DNA from: CAZMGD01 sp964565705
GTDB taxonomy: Bacteria; Actinomycetota; Acidimicrobiia; Acidimicrobiales; Ilumatobacteraceae
Length of the DNA stretch: 37,583 bases
Reading direction: 5' to 3'
Assembly: GCA_964565705.1 (NCBI GenBank)
Contig: CAZMGD010000032.1
Span: forward strand, 1-37,583
Shown: positions 1 through 8,261 of the stretch, piece after piece
Position numbering within the stretch: the first letter of the stretch is position 1
Layout: the number at the start of each line of letters is the position of its first letter
Translations under genes and position numbers: made by a program
Notes under the pieces: generated by a model
The model's input: the letters and a program-made list of their open reading frames with translations, nothing else
What the model was told of the DNA's origin: nothing
The model's database searches: none

Positions 1-284
1 ACGTTGTTGATCTTGTGCGAGCCGGTGTGGTTGAGGTCCTCGCGCTTGAGCAGCACCGTGACACCGAGCTCCTCGCTCAGGCGGTGGCAGGGCGAGAGCA
101 GGCTCGGACGACCGGCGAAGTCGCGCAGCAGCCGGTCCAGCTCGGCGCGGAACGACGGATCGGTCCACGCCTCGCGGAACGACGCTTCGAGCTCCTCGCA
201 CGCGGGGACGAGCGTCTCGGGCACGTAGCGGCCCCCGAAGTCCCCGAACCGCCCGCTGGCCGACGGCTCGCCCATGTAACCCAT
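1..284 (-). CDS. trpB: Tryptophan synthase beta chain, N-terminal part (cut by window edge)
   Basis: PLP enzyme that joins indole and serine to make tryptophan in the TrpAB complex. Only the first 94 residues are in the window; the gene runs off the left edge. The translation starts MGYMGEPSASGRFGDFGGRY, the usual TrpB opening with the GxFGGxYVPE motif (about 16-24). It reaches KREDLNHTGSHKINN, whose Lys91 is the expected Schiff-base lysine. The start could be the ATG at 284 or the ATG at 275. It lies 10 bases after the trpF stop, so the two genes are very probably cotranscribed. There is no clear ribosome binding site. Identity is certain from the motif. Confidence 0.95.
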   Translation of the reverse strand, partial: MGYMGEPSASGRFGDFGGRYVPETLVPACEELEASFREAWTDPSFRAELDRLLRDFAGRPSLLSPCHRLSEELGVTVLLKREDLNHTGSHKINN

Positions 285-294
285 GGACCCGTGG

Positions 295-948
295 CTACTC
301 GTCGGCCCAGTCGTACGGCAAGTCGTCGGGCCCGAGGTACGGGGCCGGCGCCGCAGCGCGGGCGTTGGCGATGAAGGCCTTGAGCTTCAGCGCGTCCTTC
401 TTCCCGGGTTCCTTCTCGACGCCTGACGACACGTCCACTCCCCACGGCCGGACGCGCTCGACCGCACCGGCGACGTTGTCGGGGTGCAGACCGCCGGCGA
501 GGATGATCTTCAGGCCCTCGGGCACGTCGTCGACGAGACCCCAGTCGAACACCTTGCCCGACCCCGGCGCGGGAGCGTCGACCAGCACCATGTCCGTGCC
601 GAACCGGTCGGCGCGGCGGGCGTCGGTGGAGCCGGCTACCACGGCCTTGATCACCCAGCGGAAGTGGGCGGCCACCTCGGTCACGGCGTCGGGCGTCTCG
701 TGGCCGTGCAGCTGCACCGCCTTCACGCCGGCTCGCTGCGCGGTGTCGACGACCAGCTTCGGGTGCTCGTCACGGAACACGCCGACGGTCAGGATCTCCG
801 GTGGGAGGCGACGGGTGATGTCGTACACCCTCTGGGCGGCGATCTGACGGGGCGACGGAGCGAACACGAACCCCACCGCGTCGGCACCGAGCGCGACCGC
901 CAGCAGCGCGTCGTCCTCGTTGGTGATCCCGCAGATCTTGACGAACAT
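295..948 (-). CDS. trpF: Phosphoribosylanthranilate isomerase
   Basis: Catalyses the Amadori isomerisation of phosphoribosylanthranilate in tryptophan synthesis. It is a single (beta/alpha)8 barrel of 217 residues, normal for the family. Visible motifs are KICGIT (4-9) with catalytic Cys6, QLHG (79-82), catalytic Asp124 in LVDAPAPGSG, LAGGLHPDNV and GVDVSSGVE, which form the phosphate-binding end of the barrel. A short acidic C-terminal tail follows. The ATG at 948 starts directly at the first beta strand. trpB follows 10 bases downstream and a CPBP protease gene lies 30 bases upstream. Confidence 0.95.
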   Translation of the reverse strand: MFVKICGITNEDDALLAVALGADAVGFVFAPSPRQIAAQRVYDITRRLPPEILTVGVFRDEHPKLVVDTAQRAGVKAVQLHGHETPDAVTEVAAHFRWVIKAVVAGSTDARRADRFGTDMVLVDAPAPGSGKVFDWGLVDDVPEGLKIILAGGLHPDNVAGAVERVRPWGVDVSSGVEKEPGKKDALKLKAFIANARAAAPAPYLGPDDLPYDWADE

Positions 949-978
949 CGCTGCTCAACGTACCTGCCCAGCGACGGT

Positions 979-1638
979 TCAGCGTGAGATGATCCAGGCC
1001 GCGGCATAGGGCACCGTGTTCGTCGCCAGGTGGGCGAGGCTCGGCGCGAGCAGACTCCTCGACCGCTGACGCAACCAGCCGAACGCGAGCCCGGCACCGA
1101 AGGTCGCAGCGACGGTGCCGGCGGAGGCGAGTCCCGCCGTACCCCAGCCGTCGTCGAACGCCGACTTCCAGGCGCCGGGCACGTGCCAGAGCGCGAACAG
1201 CGCGGCGACCGCGAGCAGCGACCGGCCGGACGACATCAGCCGGCCGGCCAGGCCGGTCAGCACGCCGCGGAACGCGAGCTCCTCCAGCAGCACGGTGCCG
1301 AGCGGGATCACGACGAGCACGTCGCGCAGCAGTTCACCGCCGCTCACCTGGGCCCGGTCGACCTCGAACCACGACGGGTGCACCGCCGCCGCGGCGGCGA
1401 CGGGCAGTGCGACCGCGGCGAACGCCGCCCCTCCCCACCGCAGTCCGGACGCGACGGCCCCGCCGGCCAGCCCCAGCTCGGCCGCCGTCAGCCGGCTGGC
1501 GATCGCCACGCCGCCGAGCGCTGCCGCGGCGGCGACGTTGACGGCGAGGTGCGCCCCACCGGGCAGCCATGCGCTGCGCACGACGTCATAGGCGGCCAGC
1601 CCGGCGATGCAGGCGGCGAACCAACCCCGGTTCGTCAT
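979..1638 (-). CDS. CPBP-family intramembrane metalloprotease
   Basis: Predicted polytopic membrane protein of 219 residues belonging to the CPBP (CAAX protease and bacteriocin-processing, Abi) family. The family motifs are intact: EELAFRG with Glu119, Glu120 and Arg124; FALWH with Phe148 and His152; and His203/Asn207 in SLAHLATN. Several Ala/Val/Leu-rich helices surround them. The ATG at 1638 overlaps the stop of the upstream hydrolase by 4 bases (ATGA), which suggests translational coupling. The substrate is unknown. Its place inside a trp operon is unusual and gives no obvious clue to its role. Confidence 0.85.
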   Translation of the reverse strand: MTNRGWFAACIAGLAAYDVVRSAWLPGGAHLAVNVAAAAALGGVAIASRLTAAELGLAGGAVASGLRWGGAAFAAVALPVAAAAAVHPSWFEVDRAQVSGGELLRDVLVVIPLGTVLLEELAFRGVLTGLAGRLMSSGRSLLAVAALFALWHVPGAWKSAFDDGWGTAGLASAGTVAATFGAGLAFGWLRQRSRSLLAPSLAHLATNTVPYAAAWIISR

Positions 1639-3320
1639 GCGCCGAGGAACGCCTCCAGGCGGTCCGTGTCACCGTCGGTCCACCCCTCAGGTGCAGCGAT
1701 GGCGGCCCACGCGCCGACGAACGCGGTGCTGTAGTCGTGGCCGAAGCCGGGCTCGGCACCGAAGCCGGCGGCGAGGTCGCCGACGCCCTGCGCCCAGGTC
1801 ACGAACGGGAACCAGGTGGCCCGGTGCGGGATGCCGGCACCGCGCGGGCGGTCGAGCCACTCGGGCTTCGACCACATCGTCGGCACATCCCAGAACGTCA
1901 CAGGGTCGGTGGGGTGCTGCACGTACAGGATCCGCGATGACTCCCACCCGGCGACATCGCCCAGCTCGTCGACGTCGCTCACGAAGCGCACGTTCGTGCC
2001 ACCGTCCACGACCGGTCGCCACACCGGTGAACCGCTGTCACGGTCCTCGGTGAGTTGGTTCCAGATCACGTTGGAGTTGGTGGGCCCGGTGAACAACACG
2101 CCGTCGGTGCGGGCCACCATGTTGGCGATCGAGGTCGAGGCGTCGTGCCCGGCGAACGCCGCCTCGCCGCCGAACGAGCCGAGGCTCTGCCCGAACACCA
2201 GCAGCAGTGGGCGGTCGTCGTCGGGCAGATCCACCCAGCGGTCGTGCACGGCGTCGAACAGCGCCGCACCGGCCTCCTGCGCCACGTCGCCGTCGACGAG
2301 CGTCGAGATCCAGCTCGGCAGGAACGAGTACTGGATCGACGCGATGGCCGTGTCGCCGGCCCACATCTGCTCGATCGCGACGGCGGCGTCCGGGTCGATC
2401 CATCCGGTGCCGGTCGCCGTGGCGACCACCAGCACCGAGCGGTCGAACGCCCTGGTTCGCTCCAACTCGCGCACCACCACCTCGGCGCGCTCCTCGGCGT
2501 CGTCGCCCGACCGCAAGCCGGCGTACACGCGGATCGGTTCCTGCACCGTCCCACCGTTGAACGCTTCCAGGTCGGCGGTCGTCGTCGCCTCGGTCACGAA
2601 GTTGCGGCCCTGCATCCCGAGGTCGGACCAGGGCACGAGCGAATCCGGCCCGCCGGACACCAGCTGGCTGGTCGGCGCATCGACGTCGCCGGTGTCCTCC
2701 TCCAGCACGCCGAACGCACTGTTGGCCCACGAGTGGAGGCGCCCGAGCACCACGTCGGTCACGAGCACGTTGATCGCCACGACCAGCACGACCACGGCGA
2801 TCGCCGCCGATGCTGGACGCGGCAGCAGCTTCGAGCCATGTCGGTCGACGAGCAGCCCGAGGCGCCACACCGCCCGCCCGATCAGCACGACGATGGCGGT
2901 GAGGATCGCCGTGACGACGAGGATCACCAGGTATGACCAGACGCTGACCTCGTCGCCACCGACGACGTCGCGCTGGTCGTTCTGCCACATCGGCCACAGC
3001 ACCCAGCCGAGCACGACGGCGACCACCGCGACGCCGGCCAGCACGAGGAGGGCGGTCCGTCGCACCCGCTCGGACACGTGGTGCCCGCGCGACCTGACGA
3101 CCCACGCCACCGCGGTGTGAACGAGGGTGCCGATCGCACAGCCGACACCGATGCACACGGCGCTCACCGCCGCCTGCGCCAGCGGCGAGCGAGGCATCAT
3201 CGACGGGGTCAGCGACTGCCACCAGAACAGCAGCGCACCGGCGAGGCCGCCGAACACGGGCACCGCGAACCACCCGCGCCAGTGGGGATGCTGCTGCGGC
3301 GAAGCCGTTGGTTCGCTCAC
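1635..3320 (-). CDS. Membrane-anchored alpha/beta hydrolase (Abhydrolase_9 type)
   Basis: A 561-residue protein with about four or five N-terminal membrane helices (about 18-35, 50-75, 88-112, 128-150 and 170-192) followed by a large hydrolase domain. The organisation matches the actinobacterial Abhydrolase_9_N plus Abhydrolase_9 family. The nucleophile elbow is GQSLGS with Ser379. Likely partners are Asp472 in HPTDPV and His529 in GFGHDY. The start is GTG at 3320, overlapping the trpC stop by 4 bases (GTGA). The substrate is unknown; lipid or cell-envelope ester chemistry is only a guess from the membrane location. The family assignment is from recalled pattern, not a search. Confidence 0.8.
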   Translation of the reverse strand: MSEPTASPQQHPHWRGWFAVPVFGGLAGALLFWWQSLTPSMMPRSPLAQAAVSAVCIGVGCAIGTLVHTAVAWVVRSRGHHVSERVRRTALLVLAGVAVVAVVLGWVLWPMWQNDQRDVVGGDEVSVWSYLVILVVTAILTAIVVLIGRAVWRLGLLVDRHGSKLLPRPASAAIAVVVLVVAINVLVTDVVLGRLHSWANSAFGVLEEDTGDVDAPTSQLVSGGPDSLVPWSDLGMQGRNFVTEATTTADLEAFNGGTVQEPIRVYAGLRSGDDAEERAEVVVRELERTRAFDRSVLVVATATGTGWIDPDAAVAIEQMWAGDTAIASIQYSFLPSWISTLVDGDVAQEAGAALFDAVHDRWVDLPDDDRPLLLVFGQSLGSFGGEAAFAGHDASTSIANMVARTDGVLFTGPTNSNVIWNQLTEDRDSGSPVWRPVVDGGTNVRFVSDVDELGDVAGWESSRILYVQHPTDPVTFWDVPTMWSKPEWLDRPRGAGIPHRATWFPFVTWAQGVGDLAAGFGAEPGFGHDYSTAFVGAWAAIAAPEGWTDGDTDRLEAFLGA

Positions 3321-4114
3321 GCGAGCCGCAAGGCGGCGAGTGCCGCGGTCGGGTCGTCGGCGGTCACGAGCGTCTCCCCCACCAGCACGGCGTGGTAGCC
3401 GGCCTCGCGGAGGTTGCGGGCGTCGTCGGAACCGCGCACCCCGCTCTCGGCGACCTTGACGGCCGTCGCCGGGATGACGCCGGCCATCCGAACCGCCCGT
3501 TCGTGATCGACCTGGAACGTGACCAGGTCGCGCTGGTTGACGCCGATGAGCGTCGCCTCGGCGGCGAGCGCGACCTCCAGCTCGTGCTCGTCGTGGATCT
3601 CGACGAGCACGTCCAGGCCGATCGAGGTCGCCAGCGCGTGGTACTCGACGAGCTCGTCGCGGCCGAGCGCAGCGGCGATCAGCAGCACGCAGTCGGCGCC
3701 CATCAGCCGGGTGTCGTAGACGTCGCGGGCGCTGACGGTGAAGTCCTTGCGCAGCACGGGCATGTCGGCGGCGGCTCTGGCAGCCTGGAGGTCGGCGACG
3801 GATCCGCCGAACGACTCCTCGTCGGTCAGCACCGACAGGCAGGCAGCGCCGCCGGAGGCGTAGCGGCCGGCCATGTCGGCCGGGTCGAGCTCGACGTTCA
3901 GCGCACCCTTCGACGGCGAGCGGCGCTTGATCTCGCTGATCACCGCCAGCTCACCCGCGTCGTTGCGCCGCCGCAGCGCCGTGGCGAACCCGCGAGCCGG
4001 CGGCAGACCGGTGGCGGCCGCTGCCAACTCGTCGAGGGGCCGGGTGTCGCCGGCCGCGGCGGCACGGTGGCGGGCGACGATCGCGTCGAGGTACGTCGCC
4101 GCCACGTGCCTCAC
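3317..4114 (-). CDS. trpC: Indole-3-glycerol phosphate synthase
   Basis: Closes the indole ring from carboxyphenylamino-deoxyribulose phosphate in tryptophan synthesis. At 265 residues it is the normal length for a stand-alone TrpC. Signature segments are ISEIKRRSPSKG (59-70, with catalytic Glu61 and Lys63), SVLTDEESFGGS, the catalytic lysine in VLRKDF (Lys123), VEIHDEHEL, GVNQRDL and AESGV. The GTG start at 4114 overlaps the stop of the upstream monooxygenase gene by 4 bases. It is separated from trpF by two membrane-protein genes in the same operon. Confidence 0.95.
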   Translation of the reverse strand: MRHVAATYLDAIVARHRAAAAGDTRPLDELAAAATGLPPARGFATALRRRNDAGELAVISEIKRRSPSKGALNVELDPADMAGRYASGGAACLSVLTDEESFGGSVADLQAARAAADMPVLRKDFTVSARDVYDTRLMGADCVLLIAAALGRDELVEYHALATSIGLDVLVEIHDEHELEVALAAEATLIGVNQRDLVTFQVDHERAVRMAGVIPATAVKVAESGVRGSDDARNLREAGYHAVLVGETLVTADDPTAALAALRLA

Positions 4115-4422
4115 AGCCCCTTGCCGGTGACCGGGGTCAGGACGTGGATCGCGACGTTGCCGCTGCCGTACTCGCCGATCGTCGGGCCGAGCGCCTTCAT
4201 CGTCTCGGACGAGCCGTGCGCGCCGAGCGCGGCGGCGTCGGTGTACTGCTCGTAGAACCAGATGACATCAGCGGCCTGATCGTCGGTGTGGAGGATGTAG
4301 CGCAGCGTGCCCTCCTCCGCTTCGACCGCTTCGATCAGCGGCTGCAGCGCGGCGGCCAGCGCGTCGCGCTGGCCGGGCTTGGCCTCGATGCGGGCGATCA
4401 CGGCAACGGTGGGAGTCGTCAT
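4111..4422 (-). CDS. Antibiotic biosynthesis monooxygenase (ABM) domain protein
   Basis: Small 103-residue protein made of one ferredoxin-like ABM domain. It shows the family pattern: an N-terminal strand with ARIEAKPGQRD, a central EEGTLRYILH strand, WFYEQYTDAAALGAHGSSE, and a terminal VAIHVLTPV strand. Such proteins act as dimers on quinones, haem or autoinducer-type molecules, but the sequence does not show the substrate. It is the first gene of the trp-containing operon. Its stop overlaps the GTG of trpC. The ATG at 4422 is the first good start. Confidence 0.85.
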   Translation of the reverse strand: MTTPTVAVIARIEAKPGQRDALAAALQPLIEAVEAEEGTLRYILHTDDQAADVIWFYEQYTDAAALGAHGSSETMKALGPTIGEYGSGNVAIHVLTPVTGKGL

Positions 4423-4490
4423 GGCCGGCGACGATAGAGCAGCAGGGCGTCCGAGTCCCTCCCGACGTCGGCCAGCGGCGAGGATGCGTC
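4423..4490. promoter_or_regulatory. Divergent promoter region for the trp operon and the HSL-type hydrolase
   Basis: A 68-base gap between two divergent starts (4422 minus, 4491 plus). It must hold the promoters for both directions unless they lie inside the coding regions. I cannot place convincing -35/-10 elements and saw no Trp-codon-rich leader peptide or attenuator. A GAGGAT sequence just before 4491 could serve as the ribosome binding site for the hydrolase. Confidence 0.4.
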
Positions 4491-5393
4491 ATGGCGCTCG
4501 ACGAGATCACCCCATACGACGGACAGGAACTGACCGCCGAGCTGCGCGCCGCCGTGACCCGCGAGGAGCGCCACGTGCCGGGCCCCGATGGTGCGCCCGA
4601 CGTGCGCGTGATCGTGTACCGCCCGACGGAGGCGACGGGGCACCTGCCGTTGATCGTCAGCATCCACGGCGGCGGGTTCGCACTGCGCGCCGACCACTTC
4701 GTCGGCAACGACGCCCGCCTCGCGTTGCTGGGCGCGACCGTCGTGTCGGTGGACTACCGGATCACGCCCGAGCACCCGTTCCCGGCGGGCGTCGAGGATT
4801 GCTACGCGGCCTTGTGCTGGGCGGCTGCCGAGTACGACGCCGACGGGCGGGGCCTCGTCGTGACGGGCGCCAGCGCGGGCGGCGCGCTCAGCGCCGCGGT
4901 CGCCCAGATGGCGCGCGACCGTGGCGGACCGCCGATCGCGTTGCAGGCGCTCAACATCCCCGTCACCGATGACCGCTGCGACACACCGTCGATGCAGCAG
5001 TACGAGGAGGCCCCACTGTTCGGCGCCCGCCTGGCGCGCTGGATGTGGGACACGTACCTGGGCGCCGACGCCGACCGGTCGGCCACCTCCCCGTACGCCG
5101 CGCCGAACCGCGCCGACGACCTGTCCGGGCTGCCACCGGCGTTCGTCCACGTCGCCGGCCTCGACCCGCTCCGCGACGAGGGCATCCAGTACGCGATGCG
5201 CCTCATGGCCGCCGGCGTCGATGTCGAGCTCTACTGCTCCCCCCGGATGCACCACGGCCTGGCCGAGGACCAGCGCACCGCGGCGCAGGCCGACCGGGTC
5301 TACCGCGAGGCCGTCGCTGCCGCGCTCTCGGTAGATCTGATCGCCCCGGCCCCGACCCGCCTCAGAAGCCGAGGCGGGTCGACAGCTCGGTGA
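4491..5393 (+). CDS. Alpha/beta hydrolase of the hormone-sensitive lipase family
   Basis: Esterase-like protein of 300 residues. It has the oxyanion-hole motif HGGGF (59-63), the nucleophile Ser128 in GASAGG, Asp225 in AGLDPLRDEG and His255 in MHHGL, a complete Ser-Asp-His triad of the HSL (group IV) family. DYRITPEHPFPA is another family hallmark. No signal peptide is visible, so it is probably cytoplasmic. Its last 32 bases overlap the 3' end of the convergent glyS gene. The true substrate cannot be told from sequence. Confidence 0.88.
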   Translation: MALDEITPYDGQELTAELRAAVTREERHVPGPDGAPDVRVIVYRPTEATGHLPLIVSIHGGGFALRADHFVGNDARLALLGATVVSVDYRITPEHPFPAGVEDCYAALCWAAAEYDADGRGLVVTGASAGGALSAAVAQMARDRGGPPIALQALNIPVTDDRCDTPSMQQYEEAPLFGARLARWMWDTYLGADADRSATSPYAAPNRADDLSGLPPAFVHVAGLDPLRDEGIQYAMRLMAAGVDVELYCSPRMHHGLAEDQRTAAQADRVYREAVAAALSVDLIAPAPTRLRSRGGSTAR

Positions 5394-6672
5394 CGAGGTC
5401 GGCGATCGGGACGCGGACCTGTTCGGTCGTGTCGCGCTCGCGGATCGTGACCGCCTGGTCCTCGAGCGAGTCGAAGTCGACCGTGACGCAGTACGGCGTG
5501 CCGACCTCGTCCTGGCGGCGATAGCGACGGCCGATCGCCTGGGTCTCGTCGTAGTCGACCATGTACCGCTGGGCGAGCGTGCGGTACACCTCCTTGGCCA
5601 GCGGCGTCAGCGTGTCCTTCTTCGACAACGGCAGCACGGCCACCTTGTACGGGGCGAGCCGCGGGTGCAGGCGCAGCACGGTGCGGGCCTCGCCGTTGAC
5701 CTCGTCCTCGTCGTAGGCGGCGAGCAGGAACGCGGCCATCGTCCGGGTCGCACCCGCGGCGGGCTCGATCACGTACGGCACGTAGCGCTCGCCCGTGGCC
5801 TGGTCGAAGTAGTCGAGGCGCTCGCCGGAGAACTTGGCGTGCTGGGTCAGGTCGTAGTCGGTTCGCTGGGCGACGCCCTCGAGCTCACCCCAGCCCCAGG
5901 GGAACAGGTACTCGACATCGGCGGTGCCGGTCGAGTAGTGGCTCAGCTCGTCGGCGTCGTGCGGGCGCAGGCGCAGCAGCTCGCGCGGCATGCCGAGACG
6001 CACGTACCAGTCCATCCGTTCCTGGCACCAGTACTCGTACCAGCGCGGGCCGTCGGCCGGGGGCACGAAGAACTCCAGCTCCATCTGCTCGAACTCGCGG
6101 GTGCGGAAGATGAAGTTGCCGGGAGTGATCTCGTTGCGGAAGCTCTTGCCGACCTGGGCGATGCCGAACGGCGGCTTCTTGCGCGATGTCTGGAGTACGT
6201 TGGCGAAGTTGATGAACATGCCCTGCGCCGTCTCCGGCCGCAGGTAGACGTCGGCGCCTGCGCCCTCGACCGGGCCGGCCTGGGTCTTGAACATCAGGTT
6301 GAAGGCCCGGGCCTCGGTGAAGGACCTCTTGGCGCCACAGTTCGGGCAGGTCTCCGTGTCCTCGAGGTGGTCGAGGCGGAAGCGCTGCTTGCAGACCGTG
6401 CAGTCGACCAGCGGATCGGTGAAGTTGGCGAGGTGGCCGCTGGCCTCCCACACCTGGGGCGGCGACAGGATCGAGGCGTCGATCAGCACGACGTCGTCGC
6501 GCTCTTGGACCATGGCCCGCACCCAGGCATCCTTGACGTTGCGGAGCATGAGGGATCCGAGCGGACCGTAGTCGTAGCTCGACCGGAAACCGCCGTAGAT
6601 CTCCGCCGACGGGTACACGAACCCGCGGCGCTTGCAGAGGTTGACGATCTGGTCGAGGTCGTTCGCCGGCAT
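5362..6672 (-). CDS. glyS: Glycyl-tRNA synthetase (alpha2 type)
   Basis: Class II aminoacyl-tRNA synthetase of 436 residues, of the single-chain dimeric type rather than the GlyQ/GlyS heterotetramer. Motif 1 surrounds SSYDYGPLG. A zinc-binding pair C91xxC94 and C109xxC112 follows. Motif 2 is FRNEITPGNFIFRTREFEQM (178-197), and motif 3 has GATR (307-310). The anticodon-binding domain runs from about 340 to the end. The ATG at 6672 begins the family-typical N-terminus. A 215-base upstream gap holds a strong hairpin (6748-6787). recO lies upstream on the same strand. Confidence 0.95.
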   Translation of the reverse strand: MPANDLDQIVNLCKRRGFVYPSAEIYGGFRSSYDYGPLGSLMLRNVKDAWVRAMVQERDDVVLIDASILSPPQVWEASGHLANFTDPLVDCTVCKQRFRLDHLEDTETCPNCGAKRSFTEARAFNLMFKTQAGPVEGAGADVYLRPETAQGMFINFANVLQTSRKKPPFGIAQVGKSFRNEITPGNFIFRTREFEQMELEFFVPPADGPRWYEYWCQERMDWYVRLGMPRELLRLRPHDADELSHYSTGTADVEYLFPWGWGELEGVAQRTDYDLTQHAKFSGERLDYFDQATGERYVPYVIEPAAGATRTMAAFLLAAYDEDEVNGEARTVLRLHPRLAPYKVAVLPLSKKDTLTPLAKEVYRTLAQRYMVDYDETQAIGRRYRRQDEVGTPYCVTVDFDSLEDQAVTIRERDTTEQVRVPIADLVTELSTRLGF

Positions 6673-6747
6673 AGGCCCGAAAGCCTAGGGACGCAGCAGC
6701 CCGGCCGGACCGACGATTCGGACCCGGACGACCAGGCGCTCGCGGCA

Positions 6748-6787
6748 TGGGCGCGCCGCGCATGCCAGAGCATGCACATCGCGCCCA
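6748..6787. terminator. Large two-part hairpin between recO and glyS
   Basis: Outer arms TGGGCGCG (6748-6755) and CGCGCCCA (6780-6787) pair perfectly. Inside them GCATGC (6760-6765) and GCATGC (6770-6775) pair around a CAGA loop, leaving a symmetrical 4x4 internal loop. The element lies about 100 bases after the recO stop and about 75 bases before the glyS start. It could be a GC-type terminator for recO or a leader structure for glyS. No T-run follows it. The rest of the 6673-6887 gap shows no gene, T-box specifier or tRNA. Confidence 0.5.
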
Positions 6788-6887
6788 CGCGACTCACCGA
6801 GGCTTCGCGAGCGCCGCGAGCACGCCGAACCGAGCGAGCGCGACCACGAACCTGCGCCGCAGCCGCTCGAGCGAGCGCAGCGAGCCG

Positions 6888-7610
6888 TCAAAAACGTTCG
6901 AACATCGCGACCGCGCGCAACCGCCGTTCGATGTGGTGCTCGAACGCGTGCGTGGCCAGGTGCGACACCTCGGCGCCGACCGGCGACGCCTCCATCTCCA
7001 GCACGTCGTTCAGCCGGCCACCGAGCATCGCCCGCAGCACGTCGAGCGCCGCCGGCGACACCGGGGTACCGCTGCGGCACGAGCGGCAGAGCATGCCGCC
7101 CTGGTCGGCGTCGAACGCGATCAGTGGTCCGTCGTCGCCGCAGCTGACGCAGAGATCCAGCTCGGGGCGCACGCCCTCGGCAGCCAGCACCTTCAGGTAG
7201 AACGCGGGTACGACCATCGTCGATGAGGTGCGCCCGAGCGTCCGGAGCGCGCCGACCAGCATCTGGTACAGCTGCGGCACGGGCTCCCGATCGGGCGCGA
7301 GCAGCTCGACCGCTTCCACCAGCGCCAGGCCCTGGGTCGTGCGGTCGAGGTCGCCGAGCGCGAGGTGATCGCCGTCCACCACCTCGACCTGGCTGACGAC
7401 GTCGAGTTGGCGGCCCCGGTGCATCAGCACGCGCACGTGGCTGAGCGGCTCGAGCCGGGCCCCGAACTTGGAGCGGGTCTTGCGGACGCCCTTGGCCACG
7501 GCACGCACCTTGCCGTGCTGCTGGCCGAGCAGCACGATGATCCGGTCGGCCTCGCCGAGCTTGTAGGTGCGCAACACGACGCCGGTGTCGCGGTAGAGGT
7601 GCTCGCCCAC
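6888..7610 (-). CDS. recO: DNA repair protein RecO
   Basis: Recombination mediator of the RecFOR pathway, which helps load RecA on SSB-coated DNA. It is 240 residues. An N-terminal OB fold (about 1-80) opens with DTGVVLRTYKLGEADRIIVL, the typical RecO start, with AVAKGVRKTRSKFG within it. A helical domain follows. A zinc-binding module has C154xxC157 and C175xxC178. The GTG start at 7610 lies 3 bases after the stop of the cis-prenyltransferase-like gene, so the two are probably cotranscribed. Confidence 0.93.
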   Translation of the reverse strand: MGEHLYRDTGVVLRTYKLGEADRIIVLLGQQHGKVRAVAKGVRKTRSKFGARLEPLSHVRVLMHRGRQLDVVSQVEVVDGDHLALGDLDRTTQGLALVEAVELLAPDREPVPQLYQMLVGALRTLGRTSSTMVVPAFYLKVLAAEGVRPELDLCVSCGDDGPLIAFDADQGGMLCRSCRSGTPVSPAALDVLRAMLGGRLNDVLEMEASPVGAEVSHLATHAFEHHIERRLRAVAMFERF

Positions 7611-7613
7611 CGC

Positions 7614-8192
7614 TCAGCCATCGACCCCGCCGAAGCGGCGGTTGCGGGTGAAGAACTCGGTGACCGCTGACTTGACGACGATCGGATCGACCTCGGCCCA
7701 GCCGGCCGGGATGAAGACGACCTCGGCGTAGGCGAGCTCCCATGACAGCGAGCGCGGCAGCTCGTCGTCGGGTCCGAACAGCACGACCAGGTCTGGCTCG
7801 CACGGCGCCGGGCGGGCGAACTCCGCGCCGAGCTCGGCCTCGGTGAGGGCCGCGCCGCTCGCCAGCAGCGTGCTCAGCACGGACTCCATCCGCCTCCGCG
7901 CGTCGGGCTCGCAGCGCACCAGCACGCGCACGCCGTCGAGTGCGATCGGCTCGGTCGGCCACGGCGGGGGTTGGTCGGCGCCGATCCCGATCGGGGGCCG
8001 GTCCGGCCCCATCGGGTGGACGGACAGCCACGTGCCGCCGGCGCCGCTGACGTGCTCGGCCAGCATCGTCAGCCGCTCGATCCAGTGCTCGGGCGGCATC
8101 GACCACCACTCGGCCGGCGTGCCGCCCGCGACCAGCACGTGCCGGAGACCGGCAGGCTCGGGACGGGCTCGGGAGGGCACGTCCACCATCAT
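7614..8192 (-). CDS. Degenerate cis-prenyltransferase-like protein, NgBR/Nus1-like candidate subunit
   Basis: A 192-residue protein whose C-terminal half aligns by eye with the end of undecaprenyl diphosphate synthases. PDLVVLFGPDDELPRSLSW (133-151) stands where active enzymes have the RTGGE-RISNFLLW motif. AYAEVVF and an EFFTRNRRFGG end (179-189) follow. The catalytic MDGNGRW motif is replaced by VAGGTPAEWW (21-30), and the pyrophosphate-binding Arg residues are gone. The FGP-D segment and C-terminal R186-F-G match the non-catalytic NgBR/Nus1 subunit of eukaryotic dehydrodolichyl diphosphate synthase. It starts at ATG 8192 or 8189, divergent from uppS by 69 bases, and runs into recO. The role as partner subunit is inference; a decaying paralogue is the alternative. 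Confidence 0.75.
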   Translation of the reverse strand: MMVDVPSRARPEPAGLRHVLVAGGTPAEWWSMPPEHWIERLTMLAEHVSGAGGTWLSVHPMGPDRPPIGIGADQPPPWPTEPIALDGVRVLVRCEPDARRRMESVLSTLLASGAALTEAELGAEFARPAPCEPDLVVLFGPDDELPRSLSWELAYAEVVFIPAGWAEVDPIVVKSAVTEFFTRNRRFGGVDG

Positions 8193-8261
8193 CGCACCCG
8201 GACCGCCGTGGGGCGCGGCGATAGGCTCGGATCTCCGCCCGGACGAGGAACGCCGACGACC

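Noticed and set aside
6673..6887. Possible T-box or tRNA before glyS
   Set aside because: No T-box sequence, specifier loop or TTCGA-type tRNA arm could be found; only a simple two-part hairpin is visible.
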